Source: CAZCVI01 sp964502145 (GTDB lineage Bacteria; Acidobacteriota; Aminicenantia; UBA2199). Taken from it: DNA of 49,154 nucleotides. Below the pieces are notes generated by a model that was given only the letters and a program-made list of their open reading frames with translations, made no database searches and was not told the origin of the DNA. The stretch is taken from contig CAZCVI010000054.1 of assembly GCA_964502145.1 (NCBI GenBank), positions 1 to 49,154 on the forward strand, written 5' to 3'. Numbering within the stretch: position 1 is the stretch's first letter; each line of letters opens with the position of its first letter. The translations under genes were made by a program, and so were the position numbers. Positions 6,928 to 15,457 of this stretch are shown piece after piece.

Positions 6928-8709
6928 ATGACATACTTAAAGGAAGAACGAATTGGCAACCCGGACCTATTTACTGGCAGAGAAAAAGATATGGCTCATT
7001 TTCTCAACTGGATAAAGGGCATCCAAACCAGAAAATCCAAGAGCACCGCCATCCTGGCCCGTCGCAAAATGGGAAAAACAGCCATCTTGGAACGCTTGTT
7101 TAATATCACCTTCGCCAAAAACGACGGGGTGATCCCTTTTTATTATGAAGTCAAAGAAACCAGTTTGTATATCGCTGACTTTTGCCTGGATTTTTTCCTG
7201 ACTTTTATCTACCAGTACATCGCCTTTAAAACCCGGAAAACAACTTACCTAAAACCATCGCGGGGAAGCAGCCTGATCAAAGCCAAACAAATCGCAGAAA
7301 GCGAGGGACTGGGTTACCTGCTGGATTATATTGAAAGCGTGGAACATGCAATTAATATGAATCAAATGGATTTCCTCTGGGGCTTTGTGCGTGAAACCCC
7401 TAAAACAGTGGCGGAAAGCCAGAATGAATTCATCGTGCAAATGATCGATGAGTTCCAGTTCCTGAATTCCAAGATCTACCGGACGCCGATTAGAAGTGAA
7501 GAGTCATTGGCCACCGACATGGCCTCTGGATATCTTAACGTGGCAGAAAGTAAAATTGCCCCGCTCTTGATTTCCGGTAGCTGGGTGGGCTGGCTAATGG
7601 ATATTCTAACCATGACGCTCCCCTCCAGGTTCAAATTCTATAGACTGGACAACCTACCGGAACATGAAGCCATTGAAATGATCTATAAATATTCCTATTT
7701 CTTCGAGGTACCGGTGACGGAAGAGACGGTTTTTCTGATTGAAAAAATATCCGAGGGCAGTCCTTTTTATATCAGTGCCATCCTTCGTTCCGAGTGCCCG
7801 GACAAAGACCTCACCCACATGGAGGGGATACTGGCGACCCTATCTTACGAAACCCTGGACGATCGGGGAGAGATTAAATTTACCTGGATGGAATATTTGG
7901 CTTCCGCCTTTCCCCGCATCAATGATAAAAATGCCAAGAACATCGTGTTGTATCTATGCAAAAACCGCGACCGTGAAGTCAGCCGCGATGAAATTATGAA
8001 AAGCCTAAAGTTGGAGATGACGGATGACCAATTGGACCTCCGCCTCAAAGCCCTGGTTAAATCCGATGTCATCAAACAGGGCAGTTCAAATTATAGATAT
8101 CAAGGCGTGAAGGATAATATTTTCGATAAAGTTTTTCGCGGTGTGTATCAAGAAGAGATAGACATGTTTGAACCGGGAGTCAAAAACTTCGATCCCAAAC
8201 AAATTATCGCGGAGTATGAAAGTGCCCTAAAGGAATTAAAAACCAGGAACAATCAACTTCAAGGCCAATTCAATTATCAAAAGGGCTACTTCGCCGAGTA
8301 CTTGATCGTCGACCAATTACGCTTTCACGGGGAAGCCAAGAATCCCCACTTAAAAAAGATCACCCAGAATTTACCAGCAGATTTTAATTTTTGCACGTAT
8401 GCGGATGTGTGGACCTATCGTTTGGCGCTATCCCATGGCAAAGGATTTAGCGTGGATATCCTGGCCCAGGCCAAAAATCCGGGCGATTACTCCATCATCG
8501 GCGAAATAAAAAACCGCGACATTAAAAAGTTCTCCCTGAAAGAAGCCACCGCTTTCCTGGATAAATTTACCTCCATCCAAGACAAGGAAAACCTGCATCC
8601 TGTTTTGGGTTTTATTTTTTCCAGAAACGGATTTACCCAGGAAGCAGAAACATATCTGCAAGAACAGGGTATCGCTTTCAGTAGTGCTGAACAGTGGTTG
8701 GATATATAA
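6928..8709 (+). CDS. AAA-type ATPase with C-terminal PD-(D/E)XK nuclease domain
   Basis: 593 residues from ATG 6928; a TTG at 6910 in the same frame is a less likely start because it lies before the -10 box. The N-terminal half is an STAND/archaeal-ATPase type P-loop ATPase: it opens with NPDLFTGREKD, has Walker A ARRKMGKT (44-51, the first Gly replaced by Ala) and Walker B QMIDEF (D174, E175). A winged-helix-like segment follows (about residues 300-400). The C-terminal about 150 residues carry D510, then E526-x-K528 (GEIKN), the signature of a PD-(D/E)XK nuclease fold as in DUF234-type proteins. It lies tail to tail with the restriction-modification gene, seven bases between stops. A defence or DNA-processing role is inferred. 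Confidence 0.78.
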   Translation: MTYLKEERIGNPDLFTGREKDMAHFLNWIKGIQTRKSKSTAILARRKMGKTAILERLFNITFAKNDGVIPFYYEVKETSLYIADFCLDFFLTFIYQYIAFKTRKTTYLKPSRGSSLIKAKQIAESEGLGYLLDYIESVEHAINMNQMDFLWGFVRETPKTVAESQNEFIVQMIDEFQFLNSKIYRTPIRSEESLATDMASGYLNVAESKIAPLLISGSWVGWLMDILTMTLPSRFKFYRLDNLPEHEAIEMIYKYSYFFEVPVTEETVFLIEKISEGSPFYISAILRSECPDKDLTHMEGILATLSYETLDDRGEIKFTWMEYLASAFPRINDKNAKNIVLYLCKNRDREVSRDEIMKSLKLEMTDDQLDLRLKALVKSDVIKQGSSNYRYQGVKDNIFDKVFRGVYQEEIDMFEPGVKNFDPKQIIAEYESALKELKTRNNQLQGQFNYQKGYFAEYLIVDQLRFHGEAKNPHLKKITQNLPADFNFCTYADVWTYRLALSHGKGFSVDILAQAKNPGDYSIIGEIKNRDIKKFSLKEATAFLDKFTSIQDKENLHPVLGFIFSRNGFTQEAETYLQEQGIAFSSAEQWLDI

Positions 8710-8716
8710 CGCGCTA

Positions 8717-11700
8717 TCAACAACTCGTCTGTACCCCAAGTTTCTCTTCCAACTCCCTGTACAATACATCAATCTTTGTCTGACAGTGTTGCGTCAAATG
8801 GATAGCACAGGTCATTTTAATGAAATGCAGGATGTCTTCCCCGCTCAACCGATTGCCTCGACGGTCTTTTAACCACTTCCACAGCACCTGATATCCAGTC
8901 CAATGATATTCCCAGAGTTCCGGGCTTATGTTTGAAAAATACTGCTTCTGGTTGATAAAAACCCGGCCCAGTTCAGGGTAATACTCAATGGCTTTGATCT
9001 GGTTGTTGCCTTTGACTTCAAACTTGGTAAAGGTGTGGTCCAAATCCGGGGATTTCAGCAGATGCCATGCGGACAATTGCTCTCCCAGCTTGCTCAGCGC
9101 CATAAATACAGTATAATCTGTGGTAAAGGGAATCCGCGGAAAATCGATTTTTAAGCCTTCAGCATAATTCTCTCTATAAATAGTGGAAAAAAGGATGGCA
9201 TAAATATAATAAAAAATGTGCTCGGGAGTGGGGTCATTGGGAAACCCGGCTTTTTCCCGCCACCAATGAAGGACATGGGGCGCAATATTGGGGCGACGAG
9301 GCGACGATTCACCGGACAGATAAGTAATCTGACTGAAAAGATGCTTTTTATTCCTGACAGGGTGATGAAACGGATATAGATACAGATAAAGGGGAAAAAG
9401 ATAAGCAATACCCTTGTTGCTGGTAGTGATACGACTTTCAGCCATCGTATCCGAGACCATACAATGATTAAATGTGCCTTCCGCCACTTGGCGCACCGTG
9501 ATCAGCGCGATATTTTCATGCAGCATGTGGCGCATCACTTCCGGTCTGGGCATACATAGGAACCCCCGCGATTTACCCGTATAGTACGTGTAACGGAGAT
9601 CAAAAGGACGGTATAAGATAGGTGTGATATGGCCCCGGTCCGGTCCGCTGTCTTGCAGGTCGTATTGGGCGTCTTTTACTTGCCAGTCCCGGGTATCTTC
9701 CCCCAGATCAAACTGCTGGCGGGCAGTGGTTTCATCTGCCGCAGCAAATTCCTTGACCCGGTGGAACAACTCCTCTTGGCTGGTAGCGATAGTCAATGCA
9801 TCTCTGGCCGTGATAATCGCCACGCTGTAGACGGGGAAAATGTCGGTCACTTTAAAAAAAGAGGCATAGCGCTCCCGATTCATCTGCGCTCTGGGAGTGA
9901 AGAGATAGAATTCCGTTTCCGGGTGAATTTCTTGCCAAGCGGTGGTGTCGAAATTCTGACTATTCAATAACTCGTATTTATACTGTCGCGAACCCTGGAT
10001 TTCCGCATAAAAAACCCGGCATGGGCCTGTCCCTGCTTTTTTTTTAATAAAAAAAGAGATAGCCGTGCCCTGGCGGATATCGAAGATATTTTCGTCTATC
10101 GTACCGTCCGGGCATTTTTCTTTTTTAGCGACATTGCCGTGCAGGTTCAGGATATATATTTCATTAAAACTGTTCATCAGCGACCGGCGCATCCCGCGAA
10201 ACGTGGGATTGTCCAGGTAACCGTGATTGGTAATAAAGCCTATCACCCCTTCCCCCAACCCATTGCGGTCAATCATGTACTGGGCGAAACGGATAAATTT
10301 GACGTAATCGTCTTGCAGCCATTTTGGGTTTTTCTCATTCAGAGGGTTCCCATCTATGCGCTTGTAATCTTCGATTTGACTTCCGATCCAGGTTTTTTCC
10401 TTGACCTGGGAGGGCGTGGTTTTTCCTTTTTTGCCTGTTTTTGTTGTCAAGCAGTTGCTTTCGTTCGAGGAGTGGCCTGCATAAGGGGGGTTGCCCACGA
10501 TTACAAAAATAGGCGTTTCTTTTTTCACTTTCCCTGCTTGCTGGGATTCCTTTGACAGCGAGTGCATCCCTGGCAGGTCTGATTGTTCGATATTTTCCAT
10601 TTCCAGTGTATTGGTCAGGTAGAGGTTAAACCGTGGTGGTTCGCCTCCTTTGATGCCCAGTTTTTCCAACAAGTAAAGCATTTTTAAGTGGCCCACCGCG
10701 TAGGGGGCCATCATTTCCTCGAAGCCGTAGAGGTTATGGACCAGGTAGTCCCGTACCAAACCCGCCTGCGCACCTGTCCCGTATTTTTCCCCATACGCTG
10801 CTGTGACCAGTTCCGCGATTGCTGCCAAGAACGTCGACGTACCCGAAGCCGGGTCCAGAATCTTGATCTTCTTGTCTGCCAAGCCATCTGTTTTATCAAG
10901 GTGTGTCTTTAAAATAATATCCAGGGAACGGACAATATAATTCACTACCGCAGCCGGGGTGTAATACACTCCTTTTTTCTCCCGCACCGTGGGGTCGTAT
11001 GCTGTTAAGAAAGTCTCATAAAAATGAAGTACCGGGTCCGCGCCTTTGCCTTTATTATAATATGTATGTAGGATGGACCTGGGGTCCATTGATGCGATTA
11101 CCGTGATGATATCATTCAGACAACTGCTCAATTCATCTGGAATCTTGCCCATGGATATGAACTGAAAAATATTCAGCAGTATCCCGTTGGTGGGGGGGAT
11201 GAAATGAGTAGCCTGATTCATATTGAAAATACAATCGTTTTGAGTGGCCGCTGTGAATAATCCAAAGGTCAGCGTCTGGGAGTAGAGATCGGCAAATTCT
11301 CGCTTGCTTAGCCCGTGGATTAAATAGGTTTTAAACGCCGCATAAAGACCGTGAATATGAATTGTATTTTCATCTTCCGAGTCCGGTTCTTCTTCCAGTA
11401 TTTTTATCACCACGTGGTCTCTCATGTACCGTGTTCGTCTGGCTAATTCTTCCGCCAGTTCTTTGACGCAGGTATTGACGGGCATGGAAAAGCAAATAAA
11501 ATCACGCATTAATTCCATGAATTCTTTTTGTTGCAATGGTTTTGGCTCTGGTTCTGATAATCTGAACGAATCCAGTGTGGCCAGAGTGGCGTGGTGGGTT
11601 TGTTTTCCATGCCGGAACAGGCGGAATTCCAAGAAATTGGTTAATATGAAGTTGGGGAACACCGTCAAGTATCGTTGGATTTGTTCGCTATTGACCAACG

Positions 11701-11971
11701 ACTCCAGCTCTTTAAATGGAGCTTTAGCCTCGACATACCCCACCACCAAGTTATTATTGTCCTTAAGCACCATGTCTGGAAGGCCACCTTCCGTTCTTTT
11801 GGGCATTATAATAGGCTGCGAAGCACCGATTTTATGCAACTTCCATATTCTCTCAAGCAACGTTCCCACGTGGCTATAAAAACTCGCTTCCATGGCATCC
11901 CCAGTGGAATATAGTTTCTTGACACGCCTTAAATAATCTATCAACACCCTATCTTTTTCATTTTCTTTCAT
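8717..11971 (-). CDS. type ISP/IIG-like restriction-modification enzyme without helicase
   Basis: 1084 residues. The N-terminus holds a PD-(D/E)XK nuclease motif (LPDMVL with D66, then YVEAK with E81 and K83). The middle is an N6-adenine methyltransferase: motif I ILDPASGTSTFLAAI at about residue 370 and motif IV GNPPYAG at about 490. The C-terminal third matches the target-recognition domain of type ISP enzymes such as LlaBIII (LYRPFDLRYTYYTG, then GFLCMPRPEVM). Classic ISP enzymes carry an SF2 helicase between nuclease and methylase. Here the roughly 270 residues between them show no Walker A or DEAH motif, so this is a shorter type IIG-like variant. It should methylate and cut DNA in one polypeptide. 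The gene looks intact. Confidence 0.88.
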   Translation of the reverse strand: MKENEKDRVLIDYLRRVKKLYSTGDAMEASFYSHVGTLLERIWKLHKIGASQPIIMPKRTEGGLPDMVLKDNNNLVVGYVEAKAPFKELESLVNSEQIQRYLTVFPNFILTNFLEFRLFRHGKQTHHATLATLDSFRLSEPEPKPLQQKEFMELMRDFICFSMPVNTCVKELAEELARRTRYMRDHVVIKILEEEPDSEDENTIHIHGLYAAFKTYLIHGLSKREFADLYSQTLTFGLFTAATQNDCIFNMNQATHFIPPTNGILLNIFQFISMGKIPDELSSCLNDIITVIASMDPRSILHTYYNKGKGADPVLHFYETFLTAYDPTVREKKGVYYTPAAVVNYIVRSLDIILKTHLDKTDGLADKKIKILDPASGTSTFLAAIAELVTAAYGEKYGTGAQAGLVRDYLVHNLYGFEEMMAPYAVGHLKMLYLLEKLGIKGGEPPRFNLYLTNTLEMENIEQSDLPGMHSLSKESQQAGKVKKETPIFVIVGNPPYAGHSSNESNCLTTKTGKKGKTTPSQVKEKTWIGSQIEDYKRIDGNPLNEKNPKWLQDDYVKFIRFAQYMIDRNGLGEGVIGFITNHGYLDNPTFRGMRRSLMNSFNEIYILNLHGNVAKKEKCPDGTIDENIFDIRQGTAISFFIKKKAGTGPCRVFYAEIQGSRQYKYELLNSQNFDTTAWQEIHPETEFYLFTPRAQMNRERYASFFKVTDIFPVYSVAIITARDALTIATSQEELFHRVKEFAAADETTARQQFDLGEDTRDWQVKDAQYDLQDSGPDRGHITPILYRPFDLRYTYYTGKSRGFLCMPRPEVMRHMLHENIALITVRQVAEGTFNHCMVSDTMAESRITTSNKGIAYLFPLYLYLYPFHHPVRNKKHLFSQITYLSGESSPRRPNIAPHVLHWWREKAGFPNDPTPEHIFYYIYAILFSTIYRENYAEGLKIDFPRIPFTTDYTVFMALSKLGEQLSAWHLLKSPDLDHTFTKFEVKGNNQIKAIEYYPELGRVFINQKQYFSNISPELWEYHWTGYQVLWKWLKDRRGNRLSGEDILHFIKMTCAIHLTQHCQTKIDVLYRELEEKLGVQTSC

Positions 11972-12034
11972 GGTTAATCCTGCATCTTATGTTGTTATGT
12001 CGTATTTATGAGTAATACGATGTAATATATGTAT

Positions 12035-12063
12035 ATTGTACCATGAAACGAAGCGTTTATCAA
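12035..12063 (-). promoter_or_regulatory. promoter of the restriction-modification gene
   Basis: On the minus strand TTGATA (12063-12058), a 17-base spacer and TACAAT (12040-12035). Transcription would start near 12028, about 57 bases before the ATG at 11971. The inverted repeat CGTATT/AATACG (about 12000-12019) lies in the leader and could be a regulatory site. Confidence 0.6.
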
Positions 12064-12141
12064 TCATATAAATGAAATAATCTATATAATTATGACGGTA
12101 AAATTCATTTAATGCATATGTTGCGATCTATTGTTTTGAAT

Positions 12142-12279
12142 TGGATTCATCGTCAAATTCTTGAAAACATGGTGGACTAGGTGGACAGCGTGGACGATGT
12201 GGACAATATGGACGATGTGGACCCAAAGCACAAGCTTTTTTTTGTCCACAATGTCCACAACAATTTCTATAATTTGGCG
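12142..12279. repeat. dispersed TGGAC/GTCCA hairpin element, copy 1
   Basis: Starts with TGGATTCATCGTCAAATTC, continues as a 9-bp-periodic run of TGGAC, then an AAGC/T-run centre, then GTCCA repeats on the other arm and a conserved end (CAATTTCTATAATTTGGCG). The copy at 25091-25237 shares the same order, left flank and right end. Confidence 0.75.
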
Positions 12280-12400
12280 AGGGGGTCAAAAAACTGACGT
12301 TTTTTCATGGTATAGGGAAATATTTTCCCTGTGCTATTTGGGTGTAAAATCAGGAGTGATATGTATTGCGGATTTACAGCGGCGAATATTTTTCCTTGTT

Positions 12401-12414
12401 GGCATTAAACATGC
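12401..12414 (+). promoter_or_regulatory. possible sigma-54 promoter of the flagellar operon
   Basis: TTGGCAT with GG at 12401-12402 and GC at 12413-12414 gives the GG-N10-GC spacing of -24/-12 promoters (TTGGCAttaaacaTGCT). The -12 side is weak, and a start near 12426 would fall in the RBS of flgB, so this is tentative. Confidence 0.25.
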
Positions 12415-12438
12415 TTAACATTATGTGGAGTCAAAAAA

Positions 12439-12825
12439 ATGATTATTGATTACAATACAATTAATAGGTTAGCTGCTGATCTGGATGACCGAGTTATGCG
12501 GAATCAGCTAATTGCGTCCAATGTGGCCAATGTAGATACTCCCGGCTACACTGGGAAAGATGTCAAGTTTGAGCGTATTCTAGCCGATACTATGGATGGT
12601 ATGAACTTGAAACTAACCCACCCCAAACATATGGATGACGGTCCGAGCGGCATACTTCAAAATGAAGTCATAGATAACCCCAATCCTGGCCGACCCGATG
12701 GAAATAATGTCAATATTGATGATGAAATGATGAAGCTAACGGAAAACAATATGCAATTTAATGCCACAGTGCAATTGATTACAAAAAAACTTCGTGGTCT
12801 CCAAGATGTTATTGCCACCAAGTAA
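12439..12825 (+). CDS. flgB: flagellar basal-body rod protein FlgB
   Basis: 128 residues, normal for FlgB. It is a proximal rod subunit exported by the flagellar type III system. The family signature is clear at residues about 24-40: QLIASNVANVDTPGYTGKD. The C-terminal helix ends with NNMQFNATVQLITKKL, which fits the paired N- and C-terminal coiled coil of rod proteins. It is the first gene of a nine-gene operon, with flgC following after 17 bases. The RBS is the weaker GTGGAG about eight bases before ATG. Confidence 0.95.
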   Translation: MIIDYNTINRLAADLDDRVMRNQLIASNVANVDTPGYTGKDVKFERILADTMDGMNLKLTHPKHMDDGPSGILQNEVIDNPNPGRPDGNNVNIDDEMMKLTENNMQFNATVQLITKKLRGLQDVIATK

Positions 12826-12842
12826 ATAAATGTGAGATAAAA

Positions 12843-13286
12843 ATGAGTCTGGATTCGGTTTTTAAAATCAGTGGCTCGGCAATGCAGGCACAAATGCTGC
12901 GCATGGAAGTCTATAGCTCCAATATTGCTAACATCAATGTTACCCGCACTCCAGAAGGCGGTCCATACCGACGCAAAGATGTCGTCTTCGAGTCTAAACC
13001 AGTCGATGAGTTTGCCGATGCCTTGAATGCGGCCAACGGTTTGGAGAATACCGCCGTGGGCGTCGAAGTGACCAAAGTAGTGGAAGACCCATCCCCCTTT
13101 ATGAAAAAATTTGATCCCGGTCACCCGGATGCCGGACCTGACGGGTATGTGATGCTTCCCAATATGGACGTGGTAGCGGAAATGGTGAATATTCAAGAAG
13201 CCACTCGGGCTTATGAAGCTAATATTTCCGTTATTCTCACGGTTAAAAATATGATCGCAAAAACGTATGAAATCGGCAGGAGGTAA
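12843..13286 (+). CDS. flgC: flagellar basal-body rod protein FlgC
   Basis: 147 residues, a normal length. FlgC is the second proximal rod subunit. The N-terminal signature SSNIANINVTRTPEGGPYRRKDVVF and the C-terminal VNIQEATRAYEANISVI (the rod-protein EANxxV motif) are both present. The start is the ATG just after the flgB stop. fliE follows after two bases, with its RBS (AGGAGG) inside the 3' end of flgC, so translation is probably coupled. Confidence 0.95.
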   Translation: MSLDSVFKISGSAMQAQMLRMEVYSSNIANINVTRTPEGGPYRRKDVVFESKPVDEFADALNAANGLENTAVGVEVTKVVEDPSPFMKKFDPGHPDAGPDGYVMLPNMDVVAEMVNIQEATRAYEANISVILTVKNMIAKTYEIGRR

Positions 13287-13288
13287 TT

Positions 13289-13597
13289 ATGTCCGACTTA
13301 AGAATAGACGATATCCGACGCCAGTTGGCAGATATTTCGGTTAAGTCTAAACTGAACACTCCCAAGGATGGCCCAGTAGATAGCTTTGCCAGTGTTTTAA
13401 AAGAAGCTGTCAAAGATGTGAACCAGGAACAATTGGCTGGCGAACAGGCCCTTAACAATTATGTGTCCGGGAAAGATACCAATCTTCATAATACCCTGAT
13501 TTCTCTTGAAAAAGCATCTATCTCGTTTAACTTGATGATGCAAGTGCGGGGTAAATTAATGGATGCGTACCAGCAGATCATGCGTACCAGCGTTTAA
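13289..13597 (+). CDS. fliE: flagellar hook-basal body protein FliE
   Basis: 102 residues, typical for FliE, the adaptor between the MS ring and the rod. The C-terminal half has the conserved pattern NTLISLEKASISFNLMMQVRGKLMDAYQQIMR. The gene starts two bases after flgC with a strong AGGAGG RBS. It is followed by a 183-base gap holding a strong hairpin, before fliF. Confidence 0.93.
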   Translation: MSDLRIDDIRRQLADISVKSKLNTPKDGPVDSFASVLKEAVKDVNQEQLAGEQALNNYVSGKDTNLHNTLISLEKASISFNLMMQVRGKLMDAYQQIMRTSV

Positions 13598-13615
13598 CGG
13601 TAGGTTTTGACAACT

Positions 13616-13664
13616 GCGCACCTGATGCTGGCCCTAAAACCAGCATCGCTGGTGCGCGGTTTTT
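13616..13664 (+). terminator. terminator-like hairpin between fliE and fliF
   Basis: GCGCACC pairs with GGTGCGC (13616-13622 and 13651-13657). Inside it GATGCTGG pairs with CCAGCATC (13624-13631 and 13640-13647) around the loop CCCTAAAA. A short T-run (TTTTT) follows two bases later. This is a long GC-rich stem with a modest T-tract inside the flagellar operon, so it could attenuate the operon rather than end it. Confidence 0.6.
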
Positions 13665-13780
13665 AAACCTCAATGGGTGAGAAGTAAGTGTTGTGCATGT
13701 CGTCAGCAAGTATCCAAAAAGCGTAGCTGTGTTTAGATAAGATCAAGTAGGCAGTGTTTCAATACCCTTAGAGAATAAAA

Positions 13781-15451
13781 ATGGCAGAAGAAAAAAGCAA
13801 TGCATTTGGAATAATAAAGAAATTTTTAGACCGGTTTACTCTATCCCAGAAAATATTCCTGGGTTCTGTGATCGTTTTGACTGTGATTGGTATTATGCTG
13901 GTGATCAATATGGCCGGTGCATTAACCTATGGAGTCCTTTTTTCCAACTTGTCCACCAAAGATTCGGGAATGATTATAGAAAAATTAAAAGAGAAAAAAG
14001 TTCCGTATAAACTGGATGGCGGCGGCACAGTGATCAAAGTACCCGAAGGTCAGGTCTCGGAACTGCGCATTGAACTGGCAGCCGGTGGCTTACCTGAAGG
14101 TGGCGGCGTCGGGTTCGAGATTTTTGATAAAACTTCTCTTTCCACCACTGACTTTGTACAGAACATCAATTATATCCGTGCTATTGAAGGTGAATTGGCC
14201 CGAACGATCTCGGAATTACGGGAAGTCAGCTCCGCCAAGGTTCACATCACATTGCCCAAACGTTCCGTGTTTATCGACGAACAAGAAGAGGCCAAAGCCT
14301 CTATCGTGTTAAACTTACGTCCCGGCGCCCAGGTTTCTGGGAACATTATTCCTGCTATCCTTCATTTAACCGCCCAGGCCGTGGAAGGTTTAAAACCGGA
14401 AAATATTGCCATCGTCGATATTCACGGCTCCCTGCTGTCCAGACCCAAAGGTGGCGACGACGATATGTTTTCCGAATTATCCTCCGGTCAAATGGTGTAC
14501 CAACGGAAAATGGAAAACAGTTTGTCCACTAAAATTCTCTCGTTACTGGAACCCCATGTAGGCGCTGGCAAAGTAAGGGCGGACGTGCGGGTGAAACTGG
14601 ATTTTAATAAAGTAGAATCTACCGAAGAAACCGTTGACCCGGAAAGTATTGCCAAAGTGTCGGAAAAAACCGAGACCACCACTTCTACCGGTGGCACCAG
14701 GGGAGGCGGAGTTCCTGGCGTCAGTTCTAATGTGGCCCAGGCTAGCAGCATCGGAACACCAGGAACCGCAGATGGCATTCCCGCCAAATCCAAGTCTGAA
14801 AAATCTCTGGTCAATTACGAGGTTTCCAAAAAGGTCACCCATACGACGCACCCAGTCGGCGAACTTAAACAAATTTCCGTGGCCGTGATGGTCGATGATA
14901 AGGTGGCTGTACAGGTCAAGGATGGCGAGTTGGTAAAAGTTCCAGAAAAACGCACCCAGACCGAATTGGATACTATCAAGCGGGTCGTGCAAGCCGCAGT
15001 CGGATTCGATGCCCAACGGGGCGATGTGATTGAAGTGGCCAATCTCTCCTTTGATACCTCCTCGGAAACTGTCAGTGATTTTTTAGAGAAAAAACAACAC
15101 ACACGAGACTTGATTGATGCTGTTGCCAAATATGGGGGCTATGTCATCGGGCTTTTCCTGCTCATCTTTTTGATCATTAGACCCGTGGCCAGCAAGATCC
15201 AGATGATCATTAAAGAATCCAAGCTGCCTAAAGCCGAAGAAATCGAAATTCCACGGGTCGATGGCGAAAAATTATCCGCGTTGTACGAAGCACGGGAAGA
15301 AGCAGAAATCGAACAAGAATTATTGGAAAAATATAAAGTTCCTAAATCCACCAAGAAGATGGGATATATCCGGCAGAAAGTCAAACAGTTTGCCGAGGAG
15401 AATATCGATGGCGCCGCTTCCCTGGTAAAGAGCTTTTTGATAGAGGATTAA
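13781..15451 (+). CDS. fliF: flagellar MS-ring protein FliF
   Basis: 556 residues, normal for FliF. This inner-membrane protein builds the MS ring that houses the export gate and carries FliG. Two membrane segments frame the protein: IFLGSVIVLTVIGIMLVINM (about 26-45) and YGGYVIGLFLLIFLIIRPVA (about 449-468). The YscJ/FliF periplasmic domain (VLFSNLSTKDSGMIIEKL to VHITLPKRSVF) lies between them. A flexible Gly/Thr/Ser-rich loop follows around residues 290-345. The cytoplasmic C-terminal tail should bind FliG, whose gene follows after six bases. Confidence 0.96.
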   Translation: MAEEKSNAFGIIKKFLDRFTLSQKIFLGSVIVLTVIGIMLVINMAGALTYGVLFSNLSTKDSGMIIEKLKEKKVPYKLDGGGTVIKVPEGQVSELRIELAAGGLPEGGGVGFEIFDKTSLSTTDFVQNINYIRAIEGELARTISELREVSSAKVHITLPKRSVFIDEQEEAKASIVLNLRPGAQVSGNIIPAILHLTAQAVEGLKPENIAIVDIHGSLLSRPKGGDDDMFSELSSGQMVYQRKMENSLSTKILSLLEPHVGAGKVRADVRVKLDFNKVESTEETVDPESIAKVSEKTETTTSTGGTRGGGVPGVSSNVAQASSIGTPGTADGIPAKSKSEKSLVNYEVSKKVTHTTHPVGELKQISVAVMVDDKVAVQVKDGELVKVPEKRTQTELDTIKRVVQAAVGFDAQRGDVIEVANLSFDTSSETVSDFLEKKQHTRDLIDAVAKYGGYVIGLFLLIFLIIRPVASKIQMIIKESKLPKAEEIEIPRVDGEKLSALYEAREEAEIEQELLEKYKVPKSTKKMGYIRQKVKQFAEENIDGAASLVKSFLIED

Positions 15452-15457
15452 TCGCAT

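Larger units (their letters stand above)
11972..12438. other. divergent intergenic region between RM and flagellar genes
   Basis: No gene. It holds the RM promoter, an inverted repeat CGTATT/AATACG around 12000-12019, one TGGAC hairpin element (12142-12279), the short palindrome AGGGAAA/TTTCCCT at about 12314-12330, and the region before flgB. Confidence 0.6.

Noticed and set aside
12161..12418. 85-residue frame rich in Trp-Thr repeats
   Set aside because: It is the translation of the TGGAC repeat element; no ribosome binding site and no family resemblance.
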